A stretch of DNA of 25,661 nucleotides, from NCBI GenBank assembly GCA_028707655.1, contig JAQWAN010000002.1, positions 1 to 25,661 on the forward strand. The letters are read 5' to 3'. The notes under the pieces are model-generated. The model was not told the origin of the DNA. It made no database searches and saw only the letters and a list, made by a program, of their open reading frames with translations. The position numbers were made by a program, and so were the translations under genes. Positions 1 through 8,110 of this stretch are shown one piece after another (position 1 is the stretch's first letter; each line of letters starts with the position of its first letter). The stretch is from Bacteroidaceae bacterium (GTDB taxonomy: Bacteria > Bacteroidota > Bacteroidia > Bacteroidales > Bacteroidaceae).

Positions 1-282
1 GATCTACACGCTTACCATCCAGGACAGGTGGCAAAATCGTTGACCATACCACTGCTCTTCCTAAATGGGGAGAGAGATTATCAAGTACCTATTGCGGAGC
101 AAGAGAAATGGAAAAGGGCGCTCGTTTCTAAACCCAATTGTACCTATGTTAAATTTCGCCTACTCAACCATCTTTTTATGCCGAGCACCCTACCTCCCTC
201 TCCTAAAGAATATAGCAAACCCTCCAAGGTTGCAACAGGAGTGATTAAAACCATATCAACTTGGATTAAACAACTTAACTGA
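1..282 (+). CDS. alpha/beta hydrolase, C-terminal fragment (5' end outside window)
   Basis: The frame is open from base 1, so this is the tail of a longer gene; the GTG at 28 is internal. The visible 93 residues look like the end of a serine alpha/beta hydrolase. A strand followed by GERDYQV supplies the usual acidic residue of the triad. FRLLNHLFM about 40 residues later supplies the likely catalytic histidine. The final helix (VIKTISTWIKQ) matches the C-terminal helix of dienelactone-hydrolase/S33-like enzymes. The nucleophile elbow (GxSxG) would lie upstream and cannot be checked, so the substrate is unknown. The stop is 8 bp before the next ATG, which suggests co-transcription with the phosphatase gene. 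The fold is fairly sure; the function is not. Confidence 0.75.
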   Translation, partial: DLHAYHPGQVAKSLTIPLLFLNGERDYQVPIAEQEKWKRALVSKPNCTYVKFRLLNHLFMPSTLPPSPKEYSKPSKVATGVIKTISTWIKQLN

Positions 283-290
283 TTACATAT

Positions 291-944
291 ATGAACAAAA
301 AAAAACTGCTAATCTTCGATTTAGATGGCACCTTAATTAACTCTATTGAGGACTTAGCCAATAGTACCAATTTTGCACTCCAACAATGCAACTATCCTAC
401 ACACCCAACCAATAGATATCCACTTATGGTAGGAAATGGGATTAATAAATTGTTTGAGCGTGCCCTTCCAGGAGGAGAAAAAACAGCTGCAAACATAGTA
501 AGGATGCGCCAAGCCTTTCTTGCGCACTATTCCAACCACAACACCGAGAAGAGTTATCCCTATGAGGGCATAACCAACTTACTTACCACTTTACATCAAA
601 GCGGGTATAAGCTTGCCGTGGCTTCTAATAAATACCAAGCTGGAACACAAAAGATTGTTCAGCACTTCTTTCCACAAATTCCATGGGCAGAAATCTACGG
701 ACAACAAGAGGGCGTGCCAACCAAGCCCGATCCAACCATTGTCTTTAAGATTATGCAACAGACACAGGTGAAAAAGGAGGAGATACTTTATGTTGGAGAT
801 TCAGGAGTAGATATGCAAACAGCATACCGTGCAAAGGTCGATTCGGTAGGCGTTACATGGGGCTTTCGAACAAAAGAAGAACTAGTAGAGAACAAAGCTG
901 GTTTTATGGTAGATAGACCCAAGGAGATACTCGATTTATTATAA
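291..944 (+). CDS. gph: HAD-family phosphatase, phosphoglycolate phosphatase-like
   Basis: This 217-aa soluble protein has all four HAD motifs. FDLDGTL at residues 9-15 holds the nucleophile Asp10 and the acid/base Asp12. Ser112 is in AVASNK, Lys145 in the TKPDP stretch, and the metal-binding acids are Asp170 and Asp174 in GDSGVD. The helical cap between motifs I and II (about residues 18-85) is the C1 type of the Gph/PGMB group, and the length is normal for Gph. The family removes phosphate from 2-phosphoglycolate or related small phosphoesters. Substrate cannot be fixed from sequence; pyrophosphatase PpaX or a beta-phosphoglucomutase-like enzyme are alternatives. It probably shares a transcript with the hydrolase fragment upstream and ends at the hairpin at 951-998. 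Confidence 0.85.
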   Translation: MNKKKLLIFDLDGTLINSIEDLANSTNFALQQCNYPTHPTNRYPLMVGNGINKLFERALPGGEKTAANIVRMRQAFLAHYSNHNTEKSYPYEGITNLLTTLHQSGYKLAVASNKYQAGTQKIVQHFFPQIPWAEIYGQQEGVPTKPDPTIVFKIMQQTQVKKEEILYVGDSGVDMQTAYRAKVDSVGVTWGFRTKEELVENKAGFMVDRPKEILDLL

Positions 945-950
945 AAAAAA

Positions 951-998
951 AGGCCTCTTTACTGTTTTACGAGTAAAGAGGTCCTTTATATTTTTTTT
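951..998. terminator. bidirectional intrinsic terminator between convergent genes
   Basis: A 10-bp perfect stem (954-963 CCTCTTTACT with 972-981 AGTAAAGAGG), extended by G-T and G-C pairs, has an 8-nt loop. A T-rich run follows at 985-998, and an A-run at 942-950 gives T residues on the other strand. It therefore suits both gph (+) and the response regulator (-), which converge here. Confidence 0.85.
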
Positions 999-1002
999 AC
1001 TA

Positions 1003-1377
1003 CTACTTGTTAAGTAATTCTTCAATTGCGGAGAGAAGGTCATTTTTTACAATTGGCTTTGTTAGGAAATCGGTACACCCAGCTTCAAGGGCGGCCTCTT
1101 TATCGCTAGCAAAAGCGTATGCCGTTAAAGCAATAATAGGTACCTCTTTCGAAATACCACGAATCACTCTTGTTGCCTCTAAACCATCCATCTCAGGCAT
1201 TTTAATATCCATCAAAATCAAATCCGGGTTGCATTCTTTAAACTGTTCAACAGCTTCAACACCATTGTTAGCCCGAACTAATGTATATATTTTTCCGATA
1301 AAAGCCTTTACCAACATATAATTGCTATCTACATCCTCAGCCACTAATATGCATTTATTATTTCCTTCGTTTACCAT
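1003..1377 (-). CDS. stand-alone response regulator receiver (CheY-like) protein
   Basis: This 124-aa protein is one REC domain with no output domain. The acidic pair is Glu14-Asp15, the phosphoacceptor is Asp57 in LMDIKMPEMDG, the switch Thr is Thr85 (ALTAYAF), and the conserved Lys is Lys107 (FLTKP). The sequence resembles the C-terminal receivers of hybrid histidine kinases. I chose ATG at 1377 rather than the in-frame TTG at 1437, because a well-matched promoter at 1407-1438 overlaps that longer start and would give a leader of about 20 nt. No kinase gene is in the window, so it is an orphan here. It may act as a phosphorelay intermediate or bind a protein target; that is inference. Confidence 0.85.
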   Translation of the reverse strand: MVNEGNNKCILVAEDVDSNYMLVKAFIGKIYTLVRANNGVEAVEQFKECNPDLILMDIKMPEMDGLEATRVIRGISKEVPIIALTAYAFASDKEAALEAGCTDFLTKPIVKNDLLSAIEELLNK

Positions 1378-1406
1378 ATATGTATTCTTTATATGTTTTA
1401 TACCAA

Positions 1407-1438
1407 CAAAAGTATTGGTTTTTTCCCTATCCGCCAAA
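1407..1438 (-). promoter_or_regulatory. Bacteroidetes-type promoter for the receiver-domain gene
   Basis: On the minus strand, TTTG (1435-1438) is followed after exactly 20 bp by TACTTTTG (1407-1414). This is a full match to the Bacteroidetes -33 TTTG / -7 TAnnTTTG consensus. The expected transcription start near 1400 lies about 22 nt before the ATG at 1377. Confidence 0.75.
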
Positions 1439-1551
1439 CTACAACGCCCTTTTTTTAAAAAAAAAACACAACAAAAACAAATTTAAATCAAAAAGAGAGG
1501 TAACTCACTGTGAGCAAAGCCATCTAAACAAATCAATGCGTAAATATAGCT

Positions 1552-4500
1552 TTATTTTAAACAAAAATCACTAGCTTTTATCACTTTAAATGAATGAATA
1601 AGGGTAGAAAAGAGAAGATTCTTATTTAGCAAAGAGACATCACCCACTAAGAACAATTGTTTTCTTGCACGAGTCAAGGCCACATTTAATTTTCTGTCAA
1701 TCGGTTGACCTTGATCCTCAATACAGGTAGATAACATATCCAACTGCCAAGAGAAATTTACACTATAGGAGTATACAATAACATCGCGCTCACTACCCTG
1801 AAAACGCTCCACTGTATCTACTGCAATGTCTTGCAAAATAGGGAGGTTGAACAGAGCTATTTTCTGTTTTATCAGGGCTATCTGACTTCTATAAGGCGTA
1901 ATAACACCGATGGAGGTAGCAGCATTAAAGGTGGTGGGATTATTTTGATAATAGGCCAAGACCAAGTGTGCGGCAAACAGGGCTTCCTCTTCATTATTCT
2001 TCATCGATACAGAGAAAGGCTCTGCTTTAGTGGCAATAAAAGCCGAACGAAGCGAAAGTAAATTTGCCCATGCACCCGATATATTGGGCGTTGGAACCAC
2101 ACTCTCCTCCTCTTGATGCGGCAATCCTACAGGCAACAACGTGCTACCATAAAAAAACTTATTAGCAAACGAGGCTACCTCAGGATGCATTCTACCCTGT
2201 AAACAGAGCCGGTCGTAAACCTGGTCCCATTTTTGAGATAAAGCCTGCCGATATAATCGTTCAAACAGCGAGTCCGATAAATTAGAAAAGCCACGAGCAA
2301 TTAACGCTTTACTTGTTACTTCTGCATCCGCACGTTTTTGCAAAACAACGGCAGGCAACTGCTTATAGTCGCCAATCATGATAAACTTACGTATCGCATC
2401 TTCTCCCACTGCATCTTTTGCACACAGCAAACCCAGTAACTGTGGCTCTAATATCTGTGTAGCCTCATCAATGATGGCCACATCAAACTTTTTCAACTGA
2501 AACAATTTGCTCTTATTGGAGAGATAGGCCACCGTTCCCACAAAAACAGAACAAGAGGTGATGGCTTTCTTTATATCCTCACGAGTACTAAATGGTTCCA
2601 TTACAGTATCCAACAATTTAGACTTATAGGGTGCTCCACAGGTCAACTCATTACCCAAACGGAGATAATGGACAGCAGGCTCTATCGACTCCAACGACTT
2701 ACATATCTCATCCACTGCTCTATTGGTATAGGATAGTAGTAAGATAGAAGCATTGGGCTGTTCGAGATGCACCTCTACCATACGCCTTAAGGCTTGCGAT
2801 GTTTTACCCGTTCCTGGAGGACCAACTAGTAAGAAATAATCGTTGGCTGCCAAGGCTTTATACTTAATACGGTCAAAATCATTTTCCGCATTTTCTATTT
2901 CGTTAGCATAACGAGTGCTGTGTTCGGGAGCACGCAGGCCTAAGAGTAGGTCGCTACGCCGCTTTGTAGCCTTCATAAAGGTATGTAATCCTTTAAACAT
3001 AGACAGATAAGCAATATCCACAAAGTCGTGCTCTAGCGCATATTTACTGCTTAATGGCAATACATCGGTATTGCACTGTGTAGCACGCAGTCGAACAACA
3101 ATCTCTTTAGAGGAGATCGACTCGAGACTTCCCTTAAAGATCATTTTATTACCAGGATAGTCGCCAACCCCATTTCGCTCATACAATACCACAATATCGC
3201 CACTCCGAAAATTAGGCAAAAAATCGGCGGGGTATGCGGGCAGCGATAAGCGGATAAAGGCATGATGCGCATCGGCTGCTCTATTCTCTGTAATAGCTAA
3301 ATCGTATAACAATTCGCCCTCATTACATTTTTGGTCAAAAGTGGTAGACCATAAAGAAGTTCCTTTAGAGGCAACATGGTAGCCACTACTCAATTTACAC
3401 AAATAAAGTTCCTTGGTGATAAAAGTATACAGTGCAAAAACATACTTCTTGGCCAATGCCGAGAGATGCTGTATCTCGCCAAAAAAAGCAGCCAGAGCAG
3501 GACGCTGATAACCGGTCCATAAACGAGATTGCAACTTGTTGATATTGAGAAAATCGGGATGCATCTGCTCAAAGAGCTGTTGGGTATAAGCAGCACTGTT
3601 CTGCAACTGAATACGATATTCAAAAGCAACCACCTGGTTACGCACATCTAATGCCTTTTCTACCAAATCCCACGACACATGCGCTTTATACAACCATGGA
3701 TAACGGGTATATAAAAGGAATGGATGCTGTTTTTCAGAGGGATAATCCATGCTATACTCTAGCACTGCCATATAGAGCAACATCTGCACATAGTTGTTTT
3801 CTTGCGGATGATAACTACCGCGCTGACTATATTCATCGGCCTTTCCAGATTTCATCTCAATAAAAGCACTCCTATCTCGCTGCATATAATCGAGTCGACC
3901 CTGTATACCCAAAGCCTCACAAACATAAGAGGGTTCTAGCACAGCATCGTTCAAATCAAAGATATATCCTGAGGTAGGAATACCCTCTTTTACAATGGTA
4001 CGTATATGTTGAAAATGGAGGGCACAAGATTGAAAGAACTGCTTTTCAATTTGTTTGTTTTGTAAATCGGCACAAGTAGAAAGATCTAGATAATACTTCT
4101 TAAAAGCCTTCTTCATAGACTCTCTATAATCCACCTCGCCTGTGGCGTGGATCCATTCATCTAAAAATAGATTGGCAAAATTACCAATCAACATCGGAAC
4201 GGTATTATCTCTTTGTTGCCATCTATCGAGAATATAATTTTCTGGAACAGCTCCATAAGCCTTAAAACATTCGGCCAAAGAGCTGATGTCAAAGAGATAG
4301 CCAGGTTCTATACTAATCATTTTGGGCAGCAATACCCCCTCATCATCTATACTTACGGCCAAGAGATGCAGCTGTGCTTCGGGCCATAGTACCTTAAGGG
4401 AGGCAGAGAAATGTTTATGGAGCAAGGCACAAGAGACGCGTAAAGGCGTAGTAGCTATCTCATCTACCAAGACAGATAAAAACGCCCCCTCCCAACCAAG

Positions 4501-4941
4501 AAAGAGAGCAGATAAACATTTGTAAAAGTGTGGCGTGCTATTTTGTTCGTCGCAACATAACGGTGTTTCTTCCACTGGAGCCTCCTCTACTGAGAGTGCT
4601 TCAGATGAGTGGTGCAATATTTTTTCTGCAAATGAAGGAGAGAGCACAACCGAAGATTGTCCATATGCAGGGTAAAGCGAGAAGAGTGCTGTAATAGCTG
4701 CTATTTCGGTAGAGAAGAGAGAGAGCTGTGGCTCCTCCACTTCGTTCATCACAGCGGTAGCATGTTGACAAAACCGGAACAGATCGGGCTGCAAACAAGC
4801 AGCACCTGTAGTATGCGAACAGATAAAGAACAACACTCTTTTCAAAGAGTTAAAGGGTATATTCTCCTCTTTTACTACAAAAAAACAAAACTGTTCCAGT
4901 TGTTTATAAACCCGCTGATATTCTTGTCTAAGTGATAACAT
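1552..4941 (-). CDS. Dna2-like protein: PD-(D/E)XK nuclease fused to SF1B helicase
   Basis: This is a 1129-aa DNA repair or recombination enzyme. Residues 1-300 match no domain I recognise. A Cas4/RecB-like nuclease core follows: GRLDY at 348-352, the catalytic E-x-K at Glu362-Lys364, and the Q-x3-Y motif QMLLY at 386-390. The superfamily 1 helicase lies beyond residue 690: Walker A GPPGTGKT 707-714, Walker B DEAT 825-828, GDYKQLP 857-863, VERFQGSERDV 1044-1054, and VALTRARKQ 1087-1095. The order nuclease-then-helicase is that of eukaryotic Dna2. I see no cysteine arrangement typical of the Dna2/AddB/Cas4 iron-sulfur cluster. It is the last gene of the co-directional block, starting 10 bp after tatC stops. 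Expected activities are ATP-driven unwinding and flap or ssDNA cleavage; this is inferred from family. Confidence 0.85.
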   Translation of the reverse strand: MLSLRQEYQRVYKQLEQFCFFVVKEENIPFNSLKRVLFFICSHTTGAACLQPDLFRFCQHATAVMNEVEEPQLSLFSTEIAAITALFSLYPAYGQSSVVLSPSFAEKILHHSSEALSVEEAPVEETPLCCDEQNSTPHFYKCLSALFLGWEGAFLSVLVDEIATTPLRVSCALLHKHFSASLKVLWPEAQLHLLAVSIDDEGVLLPKMISIEPGYLFDISSLAECFKAYGAVPENYILDRWQQRDNTVPMLIGNFANLFLDEWIHATGEVDYRESMKKAFKKYYLDLSTCADLQNKQIEKQFFQSCALHFQHIRTIVKEGIPTSGYIFDLNDAVLEPSYVCEALGIQGRLDYMQRDRSAFIEMKSGKADEYSQRGSYHPQENNYVQMLLYMAVLEYSMDYPSEKQHPFLLYTRYPWLYKAHVSWDLVEKALDVRNQVVAFEYRIQLQNSAAYTQQLFEQMHPDFLNINKLQSRLWTGYQRPALAAFFGEIQHLSALAKKYVFALYTFITKELYLCKLSSGYHVASKGTSLWSTTFDQKCNEGELLYDLAITENRAADAHHAFIRLSLPAYPADFLPNFRSGDIVVLYERNGVGDYPGNKMIFKGSLESISSKEIVVRLRATQCNTDVLPLSSKYALEHDFVDIAYLSMFKGLHTFMKATKRRSDLLLGLRAPEHSTRYANEIENAENDFDRIKYKALAANDYFLLVGPPGTGKTSQALRRMVEVHLEQPNASILLLSYTNRAVDEICKSLESIEPAVHYLRLGNELTCGAPYKSKLLDTVMEPFSTREDIKKAITSCSVFVGTVAYLSNKSKLFQLKKFDVAIIDEATQILEPQLLGLLCAKDAVGEDAIRKFIMIGDYKQLPAVVLQKRADAEVTSKALIARGFSNLSDSLFERLYRQALSQKWDQVYDRLCLQGRMHPEVASFANKFFYGSTLLPVGLPHQEEESVVPTPNISGAWANLLSLRSAFIATKAEPFSVSMKNNEEEALFAAHLVLAYYQNNPTTFNAATSIGVITPYRSQIALIKQKIALFNLPILQDIAVDTVERFQGSERDVIVYSYSVNFSWQLDMLSTCIEDQGQPIDRKLNVALTRARKQLFLVGDVSLLNKNLLFSTLIHSFKVIKASDFCLK

Positions 4942-4951
4942 GTATCGTTCT

Positions 4952-5764
4952 TTATTCCGAATCTACTTGCAAATGTTTTTTGCTAATCAAGAGAATACCA
5001 AATTCATACAATAAACAGAGTGGTAATGCAACAACACTGAGCGTAAATGGGTCGCCCGTTGGTGTGATAATAGCCGCAATGATAAAGATAACCACAATGG
5101 CATGTCGCCTATATTTACGAAGCAGAGCAGCATTAACAAGCCCCACAAAAGATAATAGCCAAGTAAATAGCGGTAGCTCAAAAACCAGCCCCATCAACAA
5201 GATGAGTGTCATGAAATTATCGATATAGGAATCTAAAGAGAGCTGATTAGGAATGTCATTACTAATGGTATAGGTGGCCAAAAAGCGAAGGGTTAAAGGA
5301 AAGACCATAAAATAGCCAATCAACACCCCTAAATAAAAAAGGGCCGAGGATAAAAAGAGCGCAAATCGTACACTTTTTATCTCCTTTGGATAAAGTGCTG
5401 GCCGCATAAACCACCAGAACTCCAGCAAGAGATAGGGCATAATCAAGACCATCGCTAGCCAAAAGGAGGTGGAAATATGTATCAAGAAGGGAGAAGTAAG
5501 ACTGATATTTACCAGCTTAACATCAAATTCTTGTACAAAAAAATCGTTCGTCAGATGGAACAAACCTCCTATTTGCTGTAGCAGCTGATAGAAGACAAAA
5601 TTATCGTGACATGGTGCCAAAATAACACGATCAAAAAACCAAGGCATTCCCATAAATAGCAGAACAGCAAAAGATATACTAATAGCAAATACCCTAAAGA
5701 GTACCCGCCTTAGTACATTTACATGTCCCCAAAAAGTCATTTCGGATGCACTATTTTTTGTCAT
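4952..5764 (-). CDS. tatC: Sec-independent protein translocase TatC
   Basis: This 270-aa polytopic membrane protein is the receptor core of the twin-arginine translocase, which exports folded proteins. Family signatures are visible: the N-terminal cytoplasmic FWGHVNVLRRVL (residues 11-22), the loop region EFWWFMRPALYPKE, FELPLF, and IITPTGDPF followed by PLCLLYE near the end. Hydrophobic stretches fit six membrane spans. The first periplasmic loop (about residues 45-95) seems somewhat long. The ATG lies inside the end of tatA (14-bp overlap, different frame), so the two are probably translationally coupled. No tatB is seen, which fits the TatA/TatC-only arrangement known in many Bacteroidetes. 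Confidence 0.95.
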   Translation of the reverse strand: MTKNSASEMTFWGHVNVLRRVLFRVFAISISFAVLLFMGMPWFFDRVILAPCHDNFVFYQLLQQIGGLFHLTNDFFVQEFDVKLVNISLTSPFLIHISTSFWLAMVLIMPYLLLEFWWFMRPALYPKEIKSVRFALFLSSALFYLGVLIGYFMVFPLTLRFLATYTISNDIPNQLSLDSYIDNFMTLILLMGLVFELPLFTWLLSFVGLVNAALLRKYRRHAIVVIFIIAAIITPTGDPFTLSVVALPLCLLYEFGILLISKKHLQVDSE

Positions 5765-5987
5765 GAAGCGACTCTTTATCCTTCTTATCCTTCTCTTCTG
5801 GTTCCTCTTCTACGGTTTTACTCATTTCATCTTTTACCTCTTTCATGCCTTTCTTAAAGCTGTTGACACCTTTACCAAGTCCTTCCATTAACTCCGGTAT
5901 CTTCTTTCCACCAAAAAGCAAGACAATAAGCAATACAACTAAAACAATCTCTAGTGTACCAATCTGCAAAAATGTATGATAAATCAT
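5751..5987 (-). CDS. tatA: Sec-independent protein translocase TatA/TatE
   Basis: This 78-aa protein has the standard TatA plan. An N-terminal membrane helix (about residues 10-25) runs directly into the FGGKKIPELMEGLGKG hinge and amphipathic helix. A highly charged Glu/Lys-rich tail starts around residue 45. TatA oligomers form the size-variable conduit that works with TatC. The stop codon overlaps the tatC start by 14 bp, and glmM ends 17 bp upstream, so the gene lies inside a longer transcript. Confidence 0.95.
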   Translation of the reverse strand: MIYHTFLQIGTLEIVLVVLLIVLLFGGKKIPELMEGLGKGVNSFKKGMKEVKDEMSKTVEEEPEEKDKKDKESLHDKK

Positions 5988-6004
5988 AGTATATTAGTAT
6001 TTAA

Positions 6005-7393
6005 TTATTTAATCAAACGATAAACAACATCCATTATGTCTTTGCCCAATTGATCGGCTTGCTGCATAGAAGGTGCCTCCGAATAGACACGAATAATAGC
6101 TTCGGTATTGCTCTTACGTAGGTGTACCCATTTATCTGGGAAATCAATCTTTACACCATCAATAGCATTAATCTGTTGTGCTGCATAGATGGTTTTCACC
6201 TCCTCTAAGATAGCATCTACATCTGTTGTAGGCGTTAAATCAATACGATTTTTAGCTATATAATAAACAGGATAGGTTGCTTTTAATGCACTCACTTTAA
6301 TCCCTTCGTGTGCCAAATGACTCAAGAACAAGGCTATGCCTACCAAGGCATCACGGCCATAATGGCTCTCTGGATAGATTACACCACCATTACCCTCGCC
6401 ACCAATAACAGCGTTGGTTGCTTTCATCTTGGTCACTACATTCACCTCACCAACAGCCGAAGCCTCATAGGTCATGCCATATTTCTCCGTTACATCGCGC
6501 AAAGCACGGGTAGAGCTTAGGTTAGAGCAGGTATTACCTGGTGTATGTTTTAACACATAATCGGCAATTGTAACCAGCGTATACTCCTCACCATACATCG
6601 ATCCATCTTCACAGATCATGGCTAAACGGTCTACATCTGGGTCTACCACAAACGCAACATCGGCTCCTCCTTTTTGCATCAACTGCATAATTCCGGATAG
6701 ATTTTTCTCCAATGGTTCTGGGTTGTGTTGAAAATCGCCAGTAGCCTCACAGTTCAGTTTCTCTATATGTTTCACCCCTAATTGTTCCAACAATTGAGGT
6801 AAGATGATACCACCTACAGAATTAACACAATCTAGAGCAACGGTAAAATTAGCCTTTCTAATAGCATCTACATCTACTAGTTTAAGAGCTAACACATTGT
6901 CAATATGTTTCTGGTTGTACGAGTTATCTTCACGATAGCCACCCAATTCATCTACAGGAGCAAAAACGAACGATTCCTTCGCTGCAATATCTAAAACCGT
7001 ATTTCCCTCTGCAGCATTTAAGAACTCACCATGCTCATTTAAAAGCTTAAGTGCATTCCATTGCTTAGGGTTATGACTAGCGGTTAAAATGATACCACCA
7101 CAAGCTTTCTCGCCTGTAACAGCTAGTTCCGTTGTAGGGGTAGAAGCAAGACCGATGTTAACCACATCGAAGCCCATGCCCATTAAAGTACCACAAACAA
7201 CATTCTTCACCATTTCGCCAGAGATACGTGCATCTCTACCCACTACAATTTTGTTACTTTTTGCAGTGGTTGTTTTACGAATTAAAGTAGCATATGCTGC
7301 TGTAAACTTCACTATATCTAAAGGATTTAAACCCTCACCTGCCTGTCCGCCTATTGTTCCGCGGATTCCAGAAATTGATTTAATCAAAGTCAT
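6005..7393 (-). CDS. glmM: phosphoglucosamine mutase (alpha-D-phosphohexomutase family)
   Basis: This 462-aa enzyme should convert glucosamine-6-phosphate to glucosamine-1-phosphate for UDP-GlcNAc, and so for peptidoglycan and LPS. All phosphohexomutase landmarks are present: the phosphoserine loop TASHNP with Ser106, the Mg-binding DPDVDR (Asp251, Asp253, Asp255), the sugar-binding GEGNGG (332-337), and the C-terminal phosphate-binding RKSNTEAIIRVY. The start MTLIKSISGIRGTIGG is typical of the Bacteroidetes form. Phosphomannomutase or phosphoglucomutase activity cannot be excluded, but the overall pattern fits GlmM best. It lies 21 bp after the DUF4827 lipoprotein gene and 17 bp before tatA. 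Confidence 0.88.
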   Translation of the reverse strand: MTLIKSISGIRGTIGGQAGEGLNPLDIVKFTAAYATLIRKTTTAKSNKIVVGRDARISGEMVKNVVCGTLMGMGFDVVNIGLASTPTTELAVTGEKACGGIILTASHNPKQWNALKLLNEHGEFLNAAEGNTVLDIAAKESFVFAPVDELGGYREDNSYNQKHIDNVLALKLVDVDAIRKANFTVALDCVNSVGGIILPQLLEQLGVKHIEKLNCEATGDFQHNPEPLEKNLSGIMQLMQKGGADVAFVVDPDVDRLAMICEDGSMYGEEYTLVTIADYVLKHTPGNTCSNLSSTRALRDVTEKYGMTYEASAVGEVNVVTKMKATNAVIGGEGNGGVIYPESHYGRDALVGIALFLSHLAHEGIKVSALKATYPVYYIAKNRIDLTPTTDVDAILEEVKTIYAAQQINAIDGVKIDFPDKWVHLRKSNTEAIIRVYSEAPSMQQADQLGKDIMDVVYRLIK

Positions 7394-7414
7394 ATTCTAA
7401 TCAGTTTTATTTAA

Positions 7415-8029
7415 TTATCGAGAAAGTTGAAAGAAAAGTTCGTAGTAATAGGGTAATACAGAGCCAGAAGCAGTACTATGTCCCATCTTAGAGGGAACAA
7501 TTATTTTTATATGTGCTCTGTCAGATGAACTACGACCAATGGTTATATATTCTAGTGGAATCAACCATCCAGCAGGTACTGCCGATCCGTAGGTCTGATA
7601 CATACCACCATATGAATTGATAAACTGACCAGAAGAGGTGGATGAGCTTTTAACATATCTCATTTCGTCTACACTTATAGAGGTGTTGAAATTCGTCAAC
7701 GTATCACGTACGCTTATGTTAATCTGTTTAAAACGTACCAAGATTTCATCATTGGTCTCTACCGATTTACCATCTGCATTTTGTACTATTTGAAGATATA
7801 CACCAGAATCACTCAAAAAAACATATTCGTTTTTGGAAACATCCGTTGTACTATCTTGCGCTTCGAATGTTGCCTCTGAAATAACATTTATGTTTTCGGT
7901 TTTAATAAACTCAGAGATTGCCGCTTGTTCAGCATCGAGGCGATCTGCATACGTCACTGTGTCATCACAGCCTACTATAACTCCAGCTAGCATTATTAGC
8001 ATGCATAAATGGCCTAATTTGTTCTTCAT
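7415..8029 (-). CDS. DUF4827-type lipoprotein
   Basis: This 204-aa protein starts with a lipoprotein signal: basic MKNK, a hydrophobic core, then VIVGC with the lipidated Cys21. Asp22 and Asp23 follow. The rest (YADRLDAEQAAISEF..., a central region of short strands, and GWLIPLEYI) resembles DUF4827 proteins, which I know as Bacteroidetes lipoproteins with an FKBP-like look and no settled function. The N-terminal segment DRLDAEQAAISEFI is probably a helix. It sits next to glmM (21 bp), a pairing I recall from other Bacteroidales. A -7 box at 8051-8058 suggests it can also be transcribed separately from the DHH gene. A cell-envelope role is likely; an activity cannot be named. Confidence 0.75.
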   Translation of the reverse strand: MKNKLGHLCMLIMLAGVIVGCDDTVTYADRLDAEQAAISEFIKTENINVISEATFEAQDSTTDVSKNEYVFLSDSGVYLQIVQNADGKSVETNDEILVRFKQINISVRDTLTNFNTSISVDEMRYVKSSSTSSGQFINSYGGMYQTYGSAVPAGWLIPLEYITIGRSSSDRAHIKIIVPSKMGHSTASGSVLPYYYELFFQLSR

Positions 8030-8050
8030 CTTATCTTTTTTCTTTATTTA

Positions 8051-8058
8051 CAAATATA
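8051..8058 (-). promoter_or_regulatory. possible -7 promoter box for the DUF4827/glmM/tat genes
   Basis: The minus strand reads TATATTTG, a full match to the -7 consensus TAnnTTTG. The inferred start would be about 15 nt before the DUF4827 ATG. No TTTG is found at the expected -33 spacing, so this is only half a promoter. It lies in the longest gap (81 bp) within the co-directional block. Confidence 0.4.
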
Positions 8059-8110
8059 ATAAAACAATCACTTTTTCTTCTGAAAAGAAAAAGATATTAT
8101 AGTAAAATAA

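Noticed and set aside
1507..1517. Odd palindrome CTCACTGTGAG between the helicase and receiver genes as a terminator or operator
   Set aside because: Arms are 5 bp around a single base, so no hairpin can form; a single small palindrome is not enough to call an operator.
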